Source: Desulfosporosinus hippei DSM 8344
Lineage (GTDB): Bacteria > Bacillota > Desulfitobacteriia > Desulfitobacteriales > Desulfitobacteriaceae
DNA length: 64,000 nucleotides
Direction of reading: 5' to 3'
NCBI RefSeq assembly: GCF_900100785.1
Contig: NZ_FNCP01000015.1
Span: forward strand, 49,871 to 113,870
Shown here: piece by piece, positions 1-11,109 of the stretch
How the letters are laid out: each line of letters begins with the position of its first letter
Numbering within the stretch: the stretch's first letter is position 1
The notes under the pieces: model-generated
Told to the model about the DNA's origin: nothing
The model's input: only the letters and a program-made list of their open reading frames with translations
Database searches by the model: none
Position numbers and translations under genes: made by a program

Positions 1-2154
1 TTAAGCAGAGAGCGTGCCGGTTTTGAGGTTCGTGACGTGCATCATTCTCACTATGGGAGGATGTGTCCGGTAGAGACCCCAGAGGGACCAAACATTGGCC
101 TGATCGGATCCTTGAGTACTTTTGGTCGCATTAATCCCTATGGCTTCATTGAGGCCCCTTACCGTAAGGCGGATAAGGAAGGTGCCAGAGTTACAGATGA
201 GATTCATTATTTGACAGCAGACGAGGAAGAGAAATATATCGTTGCACAGGCGAACGCGCCCCTTGATGAGAACGGCAAGTTTATGGGGGAGAAAATCGAT
301 GGTCGTCATGGACCGGATTTTGTGCACGTATCGCCAAATCAGGTTGACTATATGGACGTTTCGCCAAAACAAATGGTCTCCATTGCTACAGCCTTAATTC
401 CTTTCTTGGAGCATGACGATGCGAACCGAGCTTTGATGGGCTCAAACATGCAGAGGCAGGCGGTACCCTTATTGCGAACTGATTCGCCTTATGTAGGTAC
501 GGGAATGGAATACAAGGCGGCTAAAGATTCCGGTGTCTGTGCCATCACTAAGCGCTCCGGAGTTATCAAAAGAGCAACAGCTGAAGAGATTATTGTTCTC
601 GGCGATGATGGGATGACAGAGAAGCATAAACTGCTTAAGTATTCCCGCTCTAACCAGGGTACTTGTATTAACCAACGGCCAATTGTTAAGAAGGGCGAGA
701 TAGTTGAGTCGGGTCAGATTATTGCGGATGGTCCGTCTACTGACCATGGCGAGTTGGCTTTGGGCAGGAACGTTTTAGTAGCCTTCATGACTTGGGAAGG
801 ATATAACTACGAGGACGCAATCTTAATTAGTGAAAAGCTGGTTAGAGAAGATTATTATACATCGATTCATATCGAAGAGTACGAATCAGATGCTCGTGAT
901 ACGAAGCTTGGACCGGAAGAAATCACTCGCGACATTCCGAATGTCGGGGAAGATGTTTTGAAGGATCTTGATGAACGCGGAATTATACGTATTGGTGCTG
1001 AAGTTCGTCCCGGAGATATTCTGGTAGGAAAAGTGACGCCCAAAGGGGAAACAGAGTTAACGGCAGAAGAACGTTTGTTACGTGCTATTTTCGGAGAAAA
1101 GGCTCGTGAAGTGCGGGATACTTCTTTACGTGTGCCTCACGGAGAAGCCGGAAAAATAGTTGATGTTAAAGTGTTTACCCGTGAAAACGGGGATGAGTTA
1201 TCTCCTGGTGTTAATCAACTTGTTCGTGTATATATCGCTCAGAAACGAAAGATATCTGTCGGTGACAAGGTAGCAGGTCGCCACGGCAACAAGGGTGTTA
1301 TTTCGAGGGTTATGCGTCAAGAAGATATGCCGTTTATGCCGGATGGTACACCGATTGAAGTGGTGTTAAATCCATTAGGTGTTCCTTCACGGATGAACAT
1401 CGGGCAGGTTCTGGAGACGCACTTAGGAAGAGCGGCTAAGGCCTTGGGGATTCGTATTGCGACTCCGGTCTTTGACGGAGCAACTGAGGATGATATTTTT
1501 GAAACTTTAGAGAAGGCTGGCCTTTCCAGCGATGGAAAGACTATGCTCTATGATGGGCGTACAGGAGATCCTTTCGACAGCAAAATTACCGTTGGCTATA
1601 TGTACGTTCTCAAACTTCACCATTTGGTTGACGACAAGATTCATGCTCGTTCGACAGGCCCCTACTCTTTAGTTACACAGCAACCCTTGGGTGGAAAAGC
1701 TCAATTTGGTGGTCAACGTTTTGGAGAAATGGAAGTCTGGGCCTTGGAGGCATATGGGGCTGCATATACTCTGCAGGAAATTCTCACAGTTAAGTCAGAC
1801 GATGTGGTTGGTCGAGTAAAGACCTATGAAGCCATCGTTAAAGGAGAGAATATTCCTGAACCGGGAATTCCAGAATCCTTTAAAGTATTAATCAAAGAAA
1901 TGCAGAGTTTGGGTCTTGACGTAAGAGTCTTGGCAGCAGATGATCGGGAAATTGAGATTCATGATACCGATGAGGATATAACGGAAACCGCAAAGGAACT
2001 TGGCATCGATTTACATGAAGAACTTCCACTTCCTGCAACTCGCGTAGCTGGTGAGCCAGATCAGGAGGATAACGTTGATGAGGAAGATCCTCTCGATGAG
2101 TTGAATGTTGAAGTCCTAGAGGAAGAAGATATAGATCTTGGCGATCTCAATTAG
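1..2154 (+). CDS. rpoB: RNA polymerase beta subunit (5' end outside window)
   Basis: Beta subunit of the core RNA polymerase. The reading frame is open from base 1, so the gene begins upstream and about 718 C-terminal residues are visible. The fragment starts just before the rifampicin-region motif [20 protein letters not shown]. It continues through [11 protein letters not shown], which lies near the active centre and contacts nascent RNA, and [20 protein letters not shown], the clamp-interacting C-terminal block. The acidic tail is rich in Asp and Glu. rpoC follows after 26 bases, which is the usual rpoBC order. The first ATG/GTG inside the window is internal and is not the true start. Identity is certain; upstream regulation (rplJL leader) cannot be seen. 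Confidence 0.98.
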   Translation, partial: LSRERAGFEVRDVHHSHYGRMCPVETPEGPNIGLIGSLSTFGRINPYGFIEAPYRKADKEGARVTDEIHYLTADEEEKYIVAQANAPLDENGKFMGEKIDGRHGPDFVHVSPNQVDYMDVSPKQMVSIATALIPFLEHDDANRALMGSNMQRQAVPLLRTDSPYVGTGMEYKAAKDSGVCAITKRSGVIKRATAEEIIVLGDDGMTEKHKLLKYSRSNQGTCINQRPIVKKGEIVESGQIIADGPSTDHGELALGRNVLVAFMTWEGYNYEDAILISEKLVREDYYTSIHIEEYESDARDTKLGPEEITRDIPNVGEDVLKDLDERGIIRIGAEVRPGDILVGKVTPKGETELTAEERLLRAIFGEKAREVRDTSLRVPHGEAGKIVDVKVFTRENGDELSPGVNQLVRVYIAQKRKISVGDKVAGRHGNKGVISRVMRQEDMPFMPDGTPIEVVLNPLGVPSRMNIGQVLETHLGRAAKALGIRIATPVFDGATEDDIFETLEKAGLSSDGKTMLYDGRTGDPFDSKITVGYMYVLKLHHLVDDKIHARSTGPYSLVTQQPLGGKAQFGGQRFGEMEVWALEAYGAAYTLQEILTVKSDDVVGRVKTYEAIVKGENIPEPGIPESFKVLIKEMQSLGLDVRVLAADDREIEIHDTDEDITETAKELGIDLHEELPLPATRVAGEPDQEDNVDEEDPLDELNVEVLEEEDIDLGDLN

Positions 2155-2180
2155 TCCCCGGACGAAAGGAGCGATAAGGA

Positions 2181-5100
2181 TTGCTTGACGTCAATAACTT
2201 CGACCGTATGCGTATCGGTTTAGCTTCTCCGGATATGATTCGGGAATGGTCATTTGGAGAAGTAAAGAAGCCAGAAACTATTAACTATCGGACCTTAAAG
2301 CCGGAACGTGAAGGTTTGTTTTGTGAAAAAATCTTTGGCCCTACCCGAGATTGGGAGTGTCACTGCGGGAAATACAAGAGAGTTCGCTATAAAGGAATTG
2401 TCTGTGATCGTTGCGGAGTTGAAGTAACACGATCAAAAGTTCGCCGCGAGCGGATGGGTCACATTGTTCTTGCGGCTCCTGTATCACATATCTGGTATTT
2501 TAAAGGGATTCCGAGTCGTATGGGGTTGCTTTTAGACATGTCCCCACGTGCTTTAGAAAAAGTGTTATATTTTGTTTCATATATTGTCACAGACTCTGGC
2601 GATACTTCTTTAATGAAGAAGCAGCTCCTCACTGAAACGGAGTATAGGGAATATCGTGATAAATATGGAGATCGTTTTAAAGCCAGCATGGGCGCGGAAG
2701 CGGTTAAAGAATTACTCGCTGAAATGGATTTGGAAAAACTTAATGAAGAACTTCGAATTGAGCTAAAGGAAGTATCCGGACAGCGAAAAATCCGAGCTAT
2801 TCGTCGTCTTGAAGTTGTAGAAGCTTTTAAGTCCTCCGGCAATCGTCCTGACTGGATGATCATGGATGTTGTACCGGTAATCCCACCGGAACTACGACCT
2901 ATGGTGCAACTGGACGGTGGTCGATTTGCTACATCGGATCTTAATGACCTCTATCGTCGGGTAATCAACAGAAATAATCGTCTAAAACGTCTATTAGATC
3001 TGGGTGCGCCTGATATTATTGTGCGAAACGAAAAAAGAATGCTCCAAGAGGCAGTCGATGCATTGATTGATAATGGCCGCCGTGGTCGTCCTGTGACCGG
3101 CCCTGGAAACAGGCCGCTTAAGTCCCTCAGCGATATGTTAAAAGGGAAGCAAGGCCGTTTCCGTCAGAACTTATTAGGTAAGCGGGTGGATTATTCAGGT
3201 CGATCGGTTATCGTAGTTGGCCCAAATCTCAAGCTTCATCAGTGTGGTCTGCCTAAAGAAATGGCGTTGGAACTCTTTAAGCCATTTGTGATGAAAAAGC
3301 TTGTTAATGAAGGTCATGCACATAATATCAAAAGTGCCAAACGCATGGTCGAACGGGTACGTGCCGAGGTATGGGATGTTCTTGAAGAGGTTATCTCAGA
3401 TCATCCAGTCCTTTTGAATCGTGCACCAACTCTTCACCGTTTAGGAATTCAGGCCTTTGAGCCAATTTTGGTCGAAGGTCGAGCTCTGCAGATTCACCCA
3501 TTAGTTTGTACAGCGTATAATGCTGACTTCGACGGCGACCAGATGGCAGTTCACGTGCCATTGTCGGCAGAGGCTCAGTCTGAAGCGAGACTGTTAATGC
3601 TCTCAGCTCATAATATCCTTAACCCAAAAGATGGCAGACCTGTTGCCACTCCTACTCAGGATATGGTATTAGGATCCTATTATCTGACGATGCAGAGACC
3701 GGGAGCTTTTGGCGAAGGGAAAATTTTCAAGGATTACGACGAAGCTGTTTTAGCCTACGATACTAAAGAGGTTCACTTGCAGGCTAAGATTAAAGTTCGA
3801 CGTAATGATGGGAAACTGTTGGAGACAACGGTTGGCCGTCTGATATTTAACTCTGTCATCCCTCCTCAAATTGGATATTTCAATGAAGTAGTCGGCAAAA
3901 AAGGACTTGCGGATATTGTTGCTAAGACTTATCGTAAGGCAGGCTATGAAGCGACAGCCCAATTGTTAGATGGACTGAAGAGTCAAGGTTTCAAGTTTTC
4001 AACCAGAGCAGGTATGACTGTTGGTTTAACAGACATTACCGTACCAAAGGAGAAAACAGAGATCCTCACTGCTGCGGATGCTTCTGTTGCAAAGACGGAA
4101 TTACAATATCGGCGCGGTTTAATAACCAACGAAGAGAGATACAATCTAGTCATTGATACTTGGGCAAAAGCTACAAAAACTGTAACCCAAGCTTTAATGG
4201 ATTCTTTAGATGAGTTTAACCCGGTCTATATGATGGCGACATCTGGTGCCCGTGGTAATATTCAGCAGCTTAGACAATTAGCAGGAATGAGGGGACTTAT
4301 GGCAGACCCTTCCGGACGAACTATCGAGTTGCCTATTAAAGCAAATTTCCGTGAAGGACTTACGGTTCTAGAGTACTTTATTTCTTCTCACGGTGCTCGT
4401 AAAGGTCTGGCCGATACTGCCCTAAGAACTGCTGACTCAGGTTACCTGACACGGCGATTGGTAGACGTCTCTCAAGATGTGATTGTACGGGAAGAGGATT
4501 GCGGAACCTTAAACGGCATTATGGTCGAGGATATCAAAGATGGCCCGGAAATAATCGAGCCGTTGGTAGATCGTCTTGTTGGTCGTTTTGTCTTAGAGGA
4601 TCTGCTTCATCCTGAGACCGGAGAAGTCTTGGCTTCGCCGGATACTGAAATGACAGAAGAACAAGCCGCTGAAATTGCACAATGTTGCGAATCGGCAGTG
4701 ATTCGTTCGGTCTTAACCTGCAAATCACGGTACGGAGTATGTAAGAAATGTTATGGTCGAAATTTAGCAACAGGTAGACCGGTTGAGATGGGGGAAGCAG
4801 TAGGGATTATTGCCGCTCAATCCATCGGGGAACCTGGAACTCAGTTGACCATGCGTACCTTCCACACCGGGGGAGTTGCCGGAGATGATATTACCCAAGG
4901 TCTTCCACGGGTAGAGGAGCTATTCGAAGCACGTAAACCTAAGGGTCAAGCGATCATCGCAGAAACAGTCGGAAAAGTCTCGATCAGCGAGATTAAGGGA
5001 CGACGTGAGGTAGATCTTCTCACAGAGGCGGATGAACACATCGTTTATTCTATCCCCTATGGCTCCAGGCTTTGTGTTAAAGAAGGACAGATGGTCGAAG

Positions 5101-5633
5101 CTGGGGATGAATTAACTGAAGGTAGTATTAACCCTCATGATATGCTTAAGGTCAAAGGACAACGGGGAGTCCAAGTCTATCTATTAGGAGAAGTTCAGCG
5201 TGTATACAGACTCCAAGGGGTAGATATCAACGATAAGCATATTGAGGTTATGGTACGTCAGATGCTTCGTAAAGTGAAGATTGACGATGCGGGAGACACA
5301 AGCTTGCTTCCGGGTGGGCTTATTGATGTCTTTGATTTCCAAGATGAGAATGCCCGGGCGATTGCAGAAGGCGGAGAACCGGCGGTTGCTCACCCAGTTC
5401 TGTTGGGGATTACGAAGGCTTCATTGGCTACCGACTCCTTCCTGTCAGCGGCATCTTTCCAAGAAACCACCAGAGTGCTTACCGAGGCGGCAATCAAAGG
5501 AAAGGTTGATCCATTGCTTGGTCTAAAAGAAAATGTGATCATCGGAAAGTTAATCCCTGCTGGAACGGGCATGTTAAGATATCATAATGTAAAAACATTG
5601 GATGCAAACGAGACCGAATTATTGACACGTTAG
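2181..5633 (+). CDS. rpoC: RNA polymerase beta' subunit
   Basis: Beta' subunit of RNA polymerase, 1150 aa, full length for a Firmicute and without large lineage insertions. It starts at TTG 2181 behind the Shine-Dalgarno AAGGAG. The N-terminal zinc-binding domain shows [13 protein letters not shown] followed by CDRCG. The catalytic Mg-binding loop is NADFDGDQM near residue 455. The second zinc site near the C-terminal third shows [16 protein letters not shown]. The trigger-loop region is [16 protein letters not shown]. It is co-transcribed with rpoB. The L7Ae-like gene follows almost immediately. Confidence 0.98.
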   Translation: MLDVNNFDRMRIGLASPDMIREWSFGEVKKPETINYRTLKPEREGLFCEKIFGPTRDWECHCGKYKRVRYKGIVCDRCGVEVTRSKVRRERMGHIVLAAPVSHIWYFKGIPSRMGLLLDMSPRALEKVLYFVSYIVTDSGDTSLMKKQLLTETEYREYRDKYGDRFKASMGAEAVKELLAEMDLEKLNEELRIELKEVSGQRKIRAIRRLEVVEAFKSSGNRPDWMIMDVVPVIPPELRPMVQLDGGRFATSDLNDLYRRVINRNNRLKRLLDLGAPDIIVRNEKRMLQEAVDALIDNGRRGRPVTGPGNRPLKSLSDMLKGKQGRFRQNLLGKRVDYSGRSVIVVGPNLKLHQCGLPKEMALELFKPFVMKKLVNEGHAHNIKSAKRMVERVRAEVWDVLEEVISDHPVLLNRAPTLHRLGIQAFEPILVEGRALQIHPLVCTAYNADFDGDQMAVHVPLSAEAQSEARLLMLSAHNILNPKDGRPVATPTQDMVLGSYYLTMQRPGAFGEGKIFKDYDEAVLAYDTKEVHLQAKIKVRRNDGKLLETTVGRLIFNSVIPPQIGYFNEVVGKKGLADIVAKTYRKAGYEATAQLLDGLKSQGFKFSTRAGMTVGLTDITVPKEKTEILTAADASVAKTELQYRRGLITNEERYNLVIDTWAKATKTVTQALMDSLDEFNPVYMMATSGARGNIQQLRQLAGMRGLMADPSGRTIELPIKANFREGLTVLEYFISSHGARKGLADTALRTADSGYLTRRLVDVSQDVIVREEDCGTLNGIMVEDIKDGPEIIEPLVDRLVGRFVLEDLLHPETGEVLASPDTEMTEEQAAEIAQCCESAVIRSVLTCKSRYGVCKKCYGRNLATGRPVEMGEAVGIIAAQSIGEPGTQLTMRTFHTGGVAGDDITQGLPRVEELFEARKPKGQAIIAETVGKVSISEIKGRREVDLLTEADEHIVYSIPYGSRLCVKEGQMVEAGDELTEGSINPHDMLKVKGQRGVQVYLLGEVQRVYRLQGVDINDKHIEVMVRQMLRKVKIDDAGDTSLLPGGLIDVFDFQDENARAIAEGGEPAVAHPVLLGITKASLATDSFLSAASFQETTRVLTEAAIKGKVDPLLGLKENVIIGKLIPAGTGMLRYHNVKTLDANETELLTR

Positions 5634-5679
5634 GACTCAAATGCTAAACTACTATAGTGTGATTAAGGGGGAAAGCATT

Positions 5680-5934
5680 TTGGTGCTTGATGAGACCTTC
5701 AAACACGCCAAACAGAAGACAGTTGGGTTAAAGCAAACCCAGCGAGCCCTTGAAAAAGGGCGAGTTCGGCGTGTTTATATGGCCAAAGATGCCGAAAACC
5801 ATGTGCGTCGACCTGTCATTGAATGGTGCGATAGCCATAATGTCGAGTTGGTCGAAGTTCCTACAATGAAGGAACTGGGGAAAGCATGCGGAATCGAAGT
5901 AGGTACTGCTATCGCGGCTATATTGCATGAGTAG
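5680..5934 (+). CDS. L7Ae-like ribosomal/K-turn RNA-binding protein (YbxF type)
   Basis: Small L7Ae-family RNA-binding protein of the YbxF type, normally found between rpoC and rpsL in Firmicutes. Members bind kink-turn RNA. The visible family core is VGLKQTQRALEKGRVRRVYM followed by GKACGIEVGTAIAAIL near the C terminus. The open frame extends upstream to an ATG at 5641. That ATG has no convincing ribosome site, and the family starts about ten residues before the KQT motif. I therefore prefer TTG 5680 (or GTG 5683), which sits 8-9 bases after GGGGGAAA. The exact start is uncertain; the family call is firm. Confidence 0.85.
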   Translation: MVLDETFKHAKQKTVGLKQTQRALEKGRVRRVYMAKDAENHVRRPVIEWCDSHNVELVEVPTMKELGKACGIEVGTAIAAILHE

Positions 5935-5958
5935 ATACTAGTCTATACAGCGAATTTT

Positions 5959-5993
5959 GGAATTGCTTGTTAGATGCTGTGGCAAGCAATTCC
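5959..5993 (+). terminator. Hairpin between the L7Ae-like gene and rpsL
   Basis: A perfect 11-bp inverted repeat, GGAATTGCTTG at 5959-5969 and CAAGCAATTCC at 5983-5993, with a 13-base loop. It is followed by a mixed T-rich tract (TTGTATATTAATTTC) rather than a clean run. It could be a weak terminator, an attenuator or an RNA-processing site separating rpoBC from the str operon. Confidence 0.5.
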
Positions 5994-6028
5994 TTGTATA
6001 TTAATTTCACCAGAAAGGAGGCGGAGAC

Positions 6029-6448
6029 ATGCCGACAATTAATCAACTTATCCGTAAGGGACGTAGCTCTGTCGCACAAAAATCTACAGCTCCAGCTTTA
6101 CAGTGGGGCTATAACTCACTTAAACGTAAGCAATATCCCTCAGGAGGATCCCCACAAAAACGGGGTGTTTGTACTAGGGTATATACCACGACTCCTAAGA
6201 AGCCTAACTCAGCGCTTCGGAAGGTTGCTCGTGTGCGTTTAACGAATGGAATGGAGGTTACGACCTATATCCCTGGAATTGGTCACAACCTACAAGAACA
6301 CTCTGTAGTTCTTATTCGTGGTGGTCGTGTTAAGGACATCCCTGGTGTTCGTTATCACGTTATTCGTGGCGCTTTGGATACAACTGCCGTTCAAAAACGT
6401 ATGCAAGGGCGTTCTAAGTATGGTGCAAAACGTCCTAAGAAAGCCTAA
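6029..6448 (+). CDS. rpsL: 30S ribosomal protein S12
   Basis: Decoding-centre protein S12, first gene of the str operon, 139 aa, starting at ATG 6029 after AGAAAGGAGG. The core block [18 protein letters not shown] contains the lysines whose mutation gives streptomycin resistance; they are wild type here. The N-terminal region carries an insertion of about 15 residues, [16 protein letters not shown], between PALQ and PQKRGVC. Most 123-125 aa bacterial S12 lack this, but a comparable insert is known from lactobacilli and streptococci. rpsG follows after 52 bases. Confidence 0.97.
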   Translation: MPTINQLIRKGRSSVAQKSTAPALQWGYNSLKRKQYPSGGSPQKRGVCTRVYTTTPKKPNSALRKVARVRLTNGMEVTTYIPGIGHNLQEHSVVLIRGGRVKDIPGVRYHVIRGALDTTAVQKRMQGRSKYGAKRPKKA

Positions 6449-6500
6449 GTAAGACGAACTGTTGAATTGTTAAATATATTGATACAAAGGAGGTTGCCAA

Positions 6501-6971
6501 ATGCCACGTAAAGGATATGTTGCTAAACGGGATGTTCTGCCAGATCCGATTTACAAGAATCAAACTCTGACAAAGTTCATTAATCAGATTATGTTAGATG
6601 GTAAAAAGGGAACGGCCGAAGCTATCTGCTATGGCGCATTTAATATGATTCAGGAAAAGTCGGGTAAAGATCCGCTTGAAGTTTTTGGTACTGCGCTAAA
6701 AAATGTTATGCCGGTACTAGAAGTAAAGGCTCGTCGTGTTGGTGGAGCTAACTATCAAGTCCCCATCGAAGTACGTGCTGAGCGTCGTACAACATTAGCT
6801 CTTCGCTGGCTTGTCGCTATGGCTCGTAAACGAGGCGAGAAGACAATGCAAGAGAAGATTGCCGGTGAATTGCTCGATGCCGCTAATAATACTGGTGGTT
6901 CTGTAAAGAAGAAAGATGATATGCACAAAATGGCTGAGGCCAATAAGGCTTTTGCGCATTACAAGTGGTAA
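6501..6971 (+). CDS. rpsG: 30S ribosomal protein S7
   Basis: S7, 156 aa, the primary 16S 3'-domain assembly protein. It starts at ATG 6501 behind AAAGGAGG. It begins [18 protein letters not shown] and contains the conserved [12 protein letters not shown] and RWL blocks typical of bacterial S7. Its length matches the family. It lies between rpsL and fusA as in almost all bacteria. In Escherichia coli S7 represses this operon; no matching RNA element was identified here. Confidence 0.97.
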   Translation: MPRKGYVAKRDVLPDPIYKNQTLTKFINQIMLDGKKGTAEAICYGAFNMIQEKSGKDPLEVFGTALKNVMPVLEVKARRVGGANYQVPIEVRAERRTTLALRWLVAMARKRGEKTMQEKIAGELLDAANNTGGSVKKKDDMHKMAEANKAFAHYKW

Positions 6972-7010
6972 TTTGAGACACACTTATTTTGACAGAAAGG
7001 GGGATTCTCA

Positions 7011-9089
7011 ATGGCAAGACAATTTTCACTAGAGAATACACGCAATATAGGAATTATGGCTCACATTGACGCAGGAAAAACAACAACGACAGAACGTATC
7101 CTTTTTTACACCGGACGTGTGCATAAGATTGGAGAAGTTCACGATGGTGCCGCGACGATGGACTGGATGGTTCAGGAGCAAGAGCGTGGTATTACTATTA
7201 CATCCGCTGCCACAACATGCCAATGGAGAAACAACCGGATCAACATCATTGACACACCAGGGCACGTGGACTTCACAGTGGAAGTCGAACGTTCCCTACG
7301 TGTACTTGACGGTGCTGTTGCTGTGTTTTGCTCAGTTGGTGGTGTTGAGCCTCAATCTGAAACGGTTTGGCGTCAAGCGGATAAATACAAGGTACCACGT
7401 ATCGCTTTTATCAACAAAATGGATCGCTTAGGCGCTGACTTCTTCAGGGGCGTTTCAATGATTTCTGATCGTTTGGGAGCAAACCCAGTTCCAATTCAGT
7501 TGCCAATTGGTGTTGAGGAAAATTTCAAAGGAATTGTCGATCTAGTAACCATGAACTCGGTTATCTATACAGACGATTTGGGAACTACAGCAGAACACAG
7601 CTCGATCCCTGAGGATTTGACCGAATTGGCCAACGAATATCGGGAGAAGCTGATTGAAGCAGTTTCAGAAACCAGTGAAGAACTCATGATGAAGTACCTC
7701 GAAGGGGAAGCTTTGACCGAGCAAGAAATTCGTGATGGTATACGTCGCGGAGTGGTCGGCAACAAGTTTATTCCTGTAATTTGCGGTTCAGCGTTCAAGA
7801 ATAAGGGTGTACAACCGCTGCTTGACGCAGTTGTTGATTATATGCCATCACCTCTAGACGTTCCTCCAATTAACGGAGTACACCCTGATACCGGTGCTGA
7901 AGATAAGCGAACAGCATCGGATACAGAGCCTTTCTCAGCGCTTGCGTTTAAGATCATGGCTGATCCATTCGTAGGAAAACTTGCTTTCTTCCGGGTCTAT
8001 TCTGGAGTTTTGGGTGCTGGTTCTTATGTCTTTAACTCAACAAAGGGAAAACGCGAGCGCATTGGACGCATACTCCAAATGCACGCTAACCATAGAGAGG
8101 ATATTCAAGAAGTTCGCTCCGGTGATATCGCAGCTGCCGTCGGTCTAAAAGATACCTCAACTGGTGATACCCTATGTGACGAAAAGAATCCAATCATCTT
8201 AGAAAAAATGGTATTCCCAGAACCAGTTATCTCAGTCTCGATTGAGCCTAAGACGAAAGCTGACCAAGAAAAAATGGGTGGGGCACTCGGCCGCTTAGCG
8301 GAAGAAGATCCGACCTTTAGAATGCACACTGATATAGAGACAGGACAGACAATTATCGAAGGTATGGGTGAACTTCATCTGGAGATCATTGTCGATCGCT
8401 TGCAGCGTGAGTTTAAAGTCCAGTGTGATGTTGGTCGACCACAGGTTGCTTATAAAGAAACTATTCGCCGTACAGTTAAAGCAGAAGGAAAGTTCGTTCG
8501 CCAGTCAGGTGGTCGTGGACAATACGGTCACTGTTGGGTCGAACTGGAACCGCTCGAACCCGGTAGTGGTTTCGAATTTGTTAACAAAGTGGTCGGGGGT
8601 GTTATTCCTAGAGAATACATCAACCCGATTGGAGCTGGTATTGAAGAAGCGATGCAAAATGGTATTTTGGCCGGTTACCCACTTCTTGACATGCGGGCAA
8701 CTGTGTATGATGGTTCTTACCATGATGTTGACTCTTCTGAGATGGCCTTTAAGATCGCTGGATCCATGGCGTTTAAATCTGGCGCACTTAAAGCTGATCC
8801 TGTAATCATCGAACCAATTGAGAAAATTGAAGTGACCGTTCCCGAGGAATATATGGGAGATGTCATTGGGGATATTAGTTCGCGTAGAGGCCGGATTGAG
8901 GGCATGGAAGCACGTGGCAACACACAGGTTGTTCGTGGATATGTGCCGCTTTCTGAGATGTTTGGTTATTCCACCGACTTGCGTTCTGCAACACAAGGCC
9001 GAGGGGTCTATGTAATGCAGTTCGACCACTACGAGGAAGTTCCCAAAAACATTGCGGATGGTATTATTGCTAAACGCCAAGGGTCATAA
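7011..9089 (+). CDS. fusA: Elongation factor G
   Basis: Translocation GTPase EF-G, 692 aa. The GTP-binding motifs are clear: P-loop [13 protein letters not shown] near residue 18, RGITITSAA in switch [10 protein letters not shown] in G3, and NKMD in G4. Domains II to V follow to the end, with GGVIPREYI and the C-terminal [16 protein letters not shown]. The start ATG 7011 follows AGAAAGGGGG. It is the third gene of the str operon. No signs of the fusA2 (antibiotic-protection) paralogue are present. Confidence 0.97.
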   Translation: MARQFSLENTRNIGIMAHIDAGKTTTTERILFYTGRVHKIGEVHDGAATMDWMVQEQERGITITSAATTCQWRNNRINIIDTPGHVDFTVEVERSLRVLDGAVAVFCSVGGVEPQSETVWRQADKYKVPRIAFINKMDRLGADFFRGVSMISDRLGANPVPIQLPIGVEENFKGIVDLVTMNSVIYTDDLGTTAEHSSIPEDLTELANEYREKLIEAVSETSEELMMKYLEGEALTEQEIRDGIRRGVVGNKFIPVICGSAFKNKGVQPLLDAVVDYMPSPLDVPPINGVHPDTGAEDKRTASDTEPFSALAFKIMADPFVGKLAFFRVYSGVLGAGSYVFNSTKGKRERIGRILQMHANHREDIQEVRSGDIAAAVGLKDTSTGDTLCDEKNPIILEKMVFPEPVISVSIEPKTKADQEKMGGALGRLAEEDPTFRMHTDIETGQTIIEGMGELHLEIIVDRLQREFKVQCDVGRPQVAYKETIRRTVKAEGKFVRQSGGRGQYGHCWVELEPLEPGSGFEFVNKVVGGVIPREYINPIGAGIEEAMQNGILAGYPLLDMRATVYDGSYHDVDSSEMAFKIAGSMAFKSGALKADPVIIEPIEKIEVTVPEEYMGDVIGDISSRRGRIEGMEARGNTQVVRGYVPLSEMFGYSTDLRSATQGRGVYVMQFDHYEEVPKNIADGIIAKRQGS

Positions 9090-9128
9090 GCGAGGTCGGA
9101 GGTACGAAGCACGAATGATTTGAAATTC

Positions 9129-9157
9129 TTGCTTCCTAACTCCCTGAATTATATAAT
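9129..9157 (+). promoter_or_regulatory. Predicted sigma-A promoter in front of tuf
   Basis: TTGCTT at 9129-9134 and TATAAT at 9152-9157 are separated by exactly 17 bases in the fusA-tuf spacer. Transcription would begin about 20 bases before the tuf start. A separate tuf promoter inside the str operon would fit the high demand for EF-Tu. The -35 match is 4 of 6. Confidence 0.5.
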
Positions 9158-9184
9158 TTCAAGTATTTTAAAGGAGTGAAAAAA

Positions 9185-10390
9185 ATGGGAAAAGCTAAAT
9201 ACGAACGTACAAAACCTCATGTTAACGTAGGAACCATTGGTCACGTTGACCATGGTAAAACTACAACGACGGCTGCTATTACCGTTGTACTTTCAAAACA
9301 CGGTGGAGCAGTTGCAACAGCGTTTGATCAAATTGACAAGGCTCCAGAAGAGCGCGAGCGTGGAATTACCATTTCCACTGCACACGTAGAGTATGAAACT
9401 GACAATCGTCACTATGCTCACGTGGACTGCCCAGGACACGCTGACTATGTTAAAAACATGATCACCGGTGCTGCGCAAATGGACGGCGCAATCCTCTGTG
9501 TTTCCGCAGCTGATGGCCCAATGCCACAAACCCGTGAACACATCCTCTTAGCTCGCCAAGTAGGTGTTCCTAGCATTGTAGTTTGGCTGAACAAAGTGGA
9601 CATGGTTGATGATCCGGAACTTATCGAGCTCGTCGAAATGGAACTTCGCGAACTCTTAACCGCCCAAGAATATGATGGCGACAATGTTCCCATCATTCCT
9701 GGATCAGGTCTCAAAGCTCTTCAATGTGGTTGCGGAAAGCGCGAATGCGAGTGGTGTGGAAAGATCTGGAATCTTATGGACGCAGTTGACTCCTATATAC
9801 CAACTCCAGCCCGTGACACTGACAAGCCTTTCTTAATGCCTGTCGAGGATGTTTTCACGATTACTGGTCGGGGTACTGTTGCCACAGGTCGTGTTGAGCG
9901 TGGTGTGGTTAAGGTCGGCGACGAAGTTGAAATCGTTGGTTTAGCTGAAGCTTCTCGTAAAAGCGTCGTAACCGGCGTTGAGATGTTCCGCAAATTGCTT
10001 GATCAAGCTCAAGCAGGAGACAATATCGGAGCACTTCTACGTGGTGTTGAGCGTAAAGACATTGAGCGCGGACAAGTTTTAGCAAAAGCCGGATCCATTA
10101 AACCATTCACAAAGTTTACAGGTGAGGTTTACGTTCTTAATAAAGAAGAGGGTGGACGTCATACTCCTTTCTTCCATAACTATCGCCCACAATTCTACTT
10201 CCGTACAACTGACGTAACTGGCGTTATCACTCTTCCAGAGGGTACCGAAATGGTTATGCCAGGAGACCGTGTAACGATTGAAGTTGAACTTATCACTCCA
10301 ATCGCTATGGAAGAAGGACTCCGCTTCGCTATCCGTGAAGGTGGCCGTACTGTTGGTTCAGGTATCGTAGCAAAAATCGCTGCTAAATAA
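9185..10390 (+). CDS. tuf: Elongation factor Tu
   Basis: EF-Tu, 401 aa, delivers aminoacyl-tRNA to the ribosome. The open frame allows GTG 9176, but that codon overlaps the Shine-Dalgarno AAGGAG, so ATG 9185 ([20 protein letters not shown]) is the start. GTPase motifs: [19 protein letters not shown] and NKVD. The unusual part is residues 181-191, [11 protein letters not shown]. These four cysteines replace the usual acidic linker before the DSYIPTP segment and could bind zinc. I recall similar segments in some Clostridia but could not verify it. Only one tuf copy is seen in this window. Confidence 0.97.
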   Translation: MGKAKYERTKPHVNVGTIGHVDHGKTTTTAAITVVLSKHGGAVATAFDQIDKAPEERERGITISTAHVEYETDNRHYAHVDCPGHADYVKNMITGAAQMDGAILCVSAADGPMPQTREHILLARQVGVPSIVVWLNKVDMVDDPELIELVEMELRELLTAQEYDGDNVPIIPGSGLKALQCGCGKRECEWCGKIWNLMDAVDSYIPTPARDTDKPFLMPVEDVFTITGRGTVATGRVERGVVKVGDEVEIVGLAEASRKSVVTGVEMFRKLLDQAQAGDNIGALLRGVERKDIERGQVLAKAGSIKPFTKFTGEVYVLNKEEGGRHTPFFHNYRPQFYFRTTDVTGVITLPEGTEMVMPGDRVTIEVELITPIAMEEGLRFAIREGGRTVGSGIVAKIAAK

Positions 10391-10410
10391 TTAGGTCTTG
10401 ATAAGACTCA

Positions 10411-10441
10411 AATGACGAGAGGAGACTCTCCTCTCGTCATT
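10411..10441 (+). terminator. Strong hairpin after tuf
   Basis: A perfect 14-bp inverted repeat, AATGACGAGAGGAG at 10411-10424 and CTCCTCTCGTCATT at 10428-10441, with a 3-base loop. There is no T-run afterwards (GAAGGAAGAG). It may act with a termination factor, as an mRNA 3'-stabilising or processing element, or as partial attenuation between the str and S10 operons. Confidence 0.6.
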
Positions 10442-10450
10442 GAAGGAAGA

Positions 10451-10600
10451 GCAAAGCTAGTCGGTGAATTGATCGCTGGATCAAGTAACTACGAATTTAT
10501 CTAGCCTTTGCCGTCTGACTTCAGGTATGGCGTAAAAGGTTGCTGGTCGAGTGACTCCGCTCGGTCAGGGAATTTTTACGCTCGAAACCCGTATAACGGG
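10451..10600 (+). promoter_or_regulatory. Structured leader upstream of rpsJ (S10 operon)
   Basis: About 150 non-coding bases fold into several nested elements. GCAAAGCTAG (10451-10460) pairs with CTAGCCTTTGC (10501-10511), enclosing a small stem TTGATC/GATCAA (10469-10484). GCGTAAAA (10530-10537) pairs with TTTTACGC (10574-10581), enclosing a 9-bp stem CTGGTCGAG/CTCGGTCAG. A short stem CCCGT/ACGGG lies at 10588-10600, just before the ribosome site. Position and complexity suggest a ribosomal-protein autoregulatory leader; L4 is the known regulator of S10 operons elsewhere. This is inference from hand folding. Confidence 0.5.
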
Positions 10601-10625
10601 AATTATGAGGGGGTAGTTATATCTT

Positions 10626-10931
10626 ATGAGCCAAAAAATCAGAATCCGCCTGAAAGCATTTGATCACAAGACTCTTGACCAATCAGCAGAGCGTATTGTC
10701 GAAACTGCTAAACGGACGGGCGCACAGGTTAGTGGACCAATTCCGTTGCCTACGGAAAAAAGTATTTACACGATTTTGCGTTCGCCGCATGTCAATAAGG
10801 ATTCACGTGAACAATTTGAGATGCGCACTCATAAACGGCTTATTGATATTCTTGAGCCGACGCCTAAAACGGTTGACGCACTTATGCGTTTAGATCTACC
10901 AGCAGGCGTGGATATCGAAATTAAGTTGTAA
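10626..10931 (+). CDS. rpsJ: 30S ribosomal protein S10
   Basis: S10 (NusE), 101 aa, first gene of the S10-spc-alpha cluster. It is both a 30S head protein and a partner of NusB in antitermination. It starts [20 protein letters not shown] and shows [19 protein letters not shown] and the terminal [11 protein letters not shown] block. ATG 10626 follows GAGGGGG. The spacer to rplC is unusually long at 178 bases, so rpsJ may be expressed partly on its own. Confidence 0.97.
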   Translation: MSQKIRIRLKAFDHKTLDQSAERIVETAKRTGAQVSGPIPLPTEKSIYTILRSPHVNKDSREQFEMRTHKRLIDILEPTPKTVDALMRLDLPAGVDIEIKL

Positions 10932-10986
10932 TTAGCTGATTTTTTACTAGCATATCGTATTATTATATGATATACTATCGTTATGT

Positions 10987-11092
10987 TTGTTGCGTGAAAC
11001 ACCCGGCTGCGTGGAGTTGCTGCCGGGTTGATCCAACAATAAAATAAAAAAACATTTTCGTGCTCTGGAGAAATCCGGCGCACTTCAAAGTG
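10987..11092 (+). promoter_or_regulatory. Structured spacer between rpsJ and rplC
   Basis: TTGTTG (10987-10992) can pair with CAACAA (11034-11039), around a stem ACCCGGC (11001-11007)/GCCGGGT (11022-11028). A further small stem CACTT/AAGTG sits at 11081-11092, close to the rplC ribosome site. Upstream is a very AT-rich stretch containing TATACT at 10971 but no convincing -35. This looks like a second leader inside the ribosomal operon. Function is unknown. Confidence 0.4.
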
Positions 11093-11109
11093 TTTAGGAG
11101 GTGGCATTC

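Noticed and set aside
8505..9080. 191-codon open frame antisense to fusA
   Set aside because: It lies wholly inside a highly conserved gene, has no ribosome site and no recognisable family. It is a codon-bias shadow.
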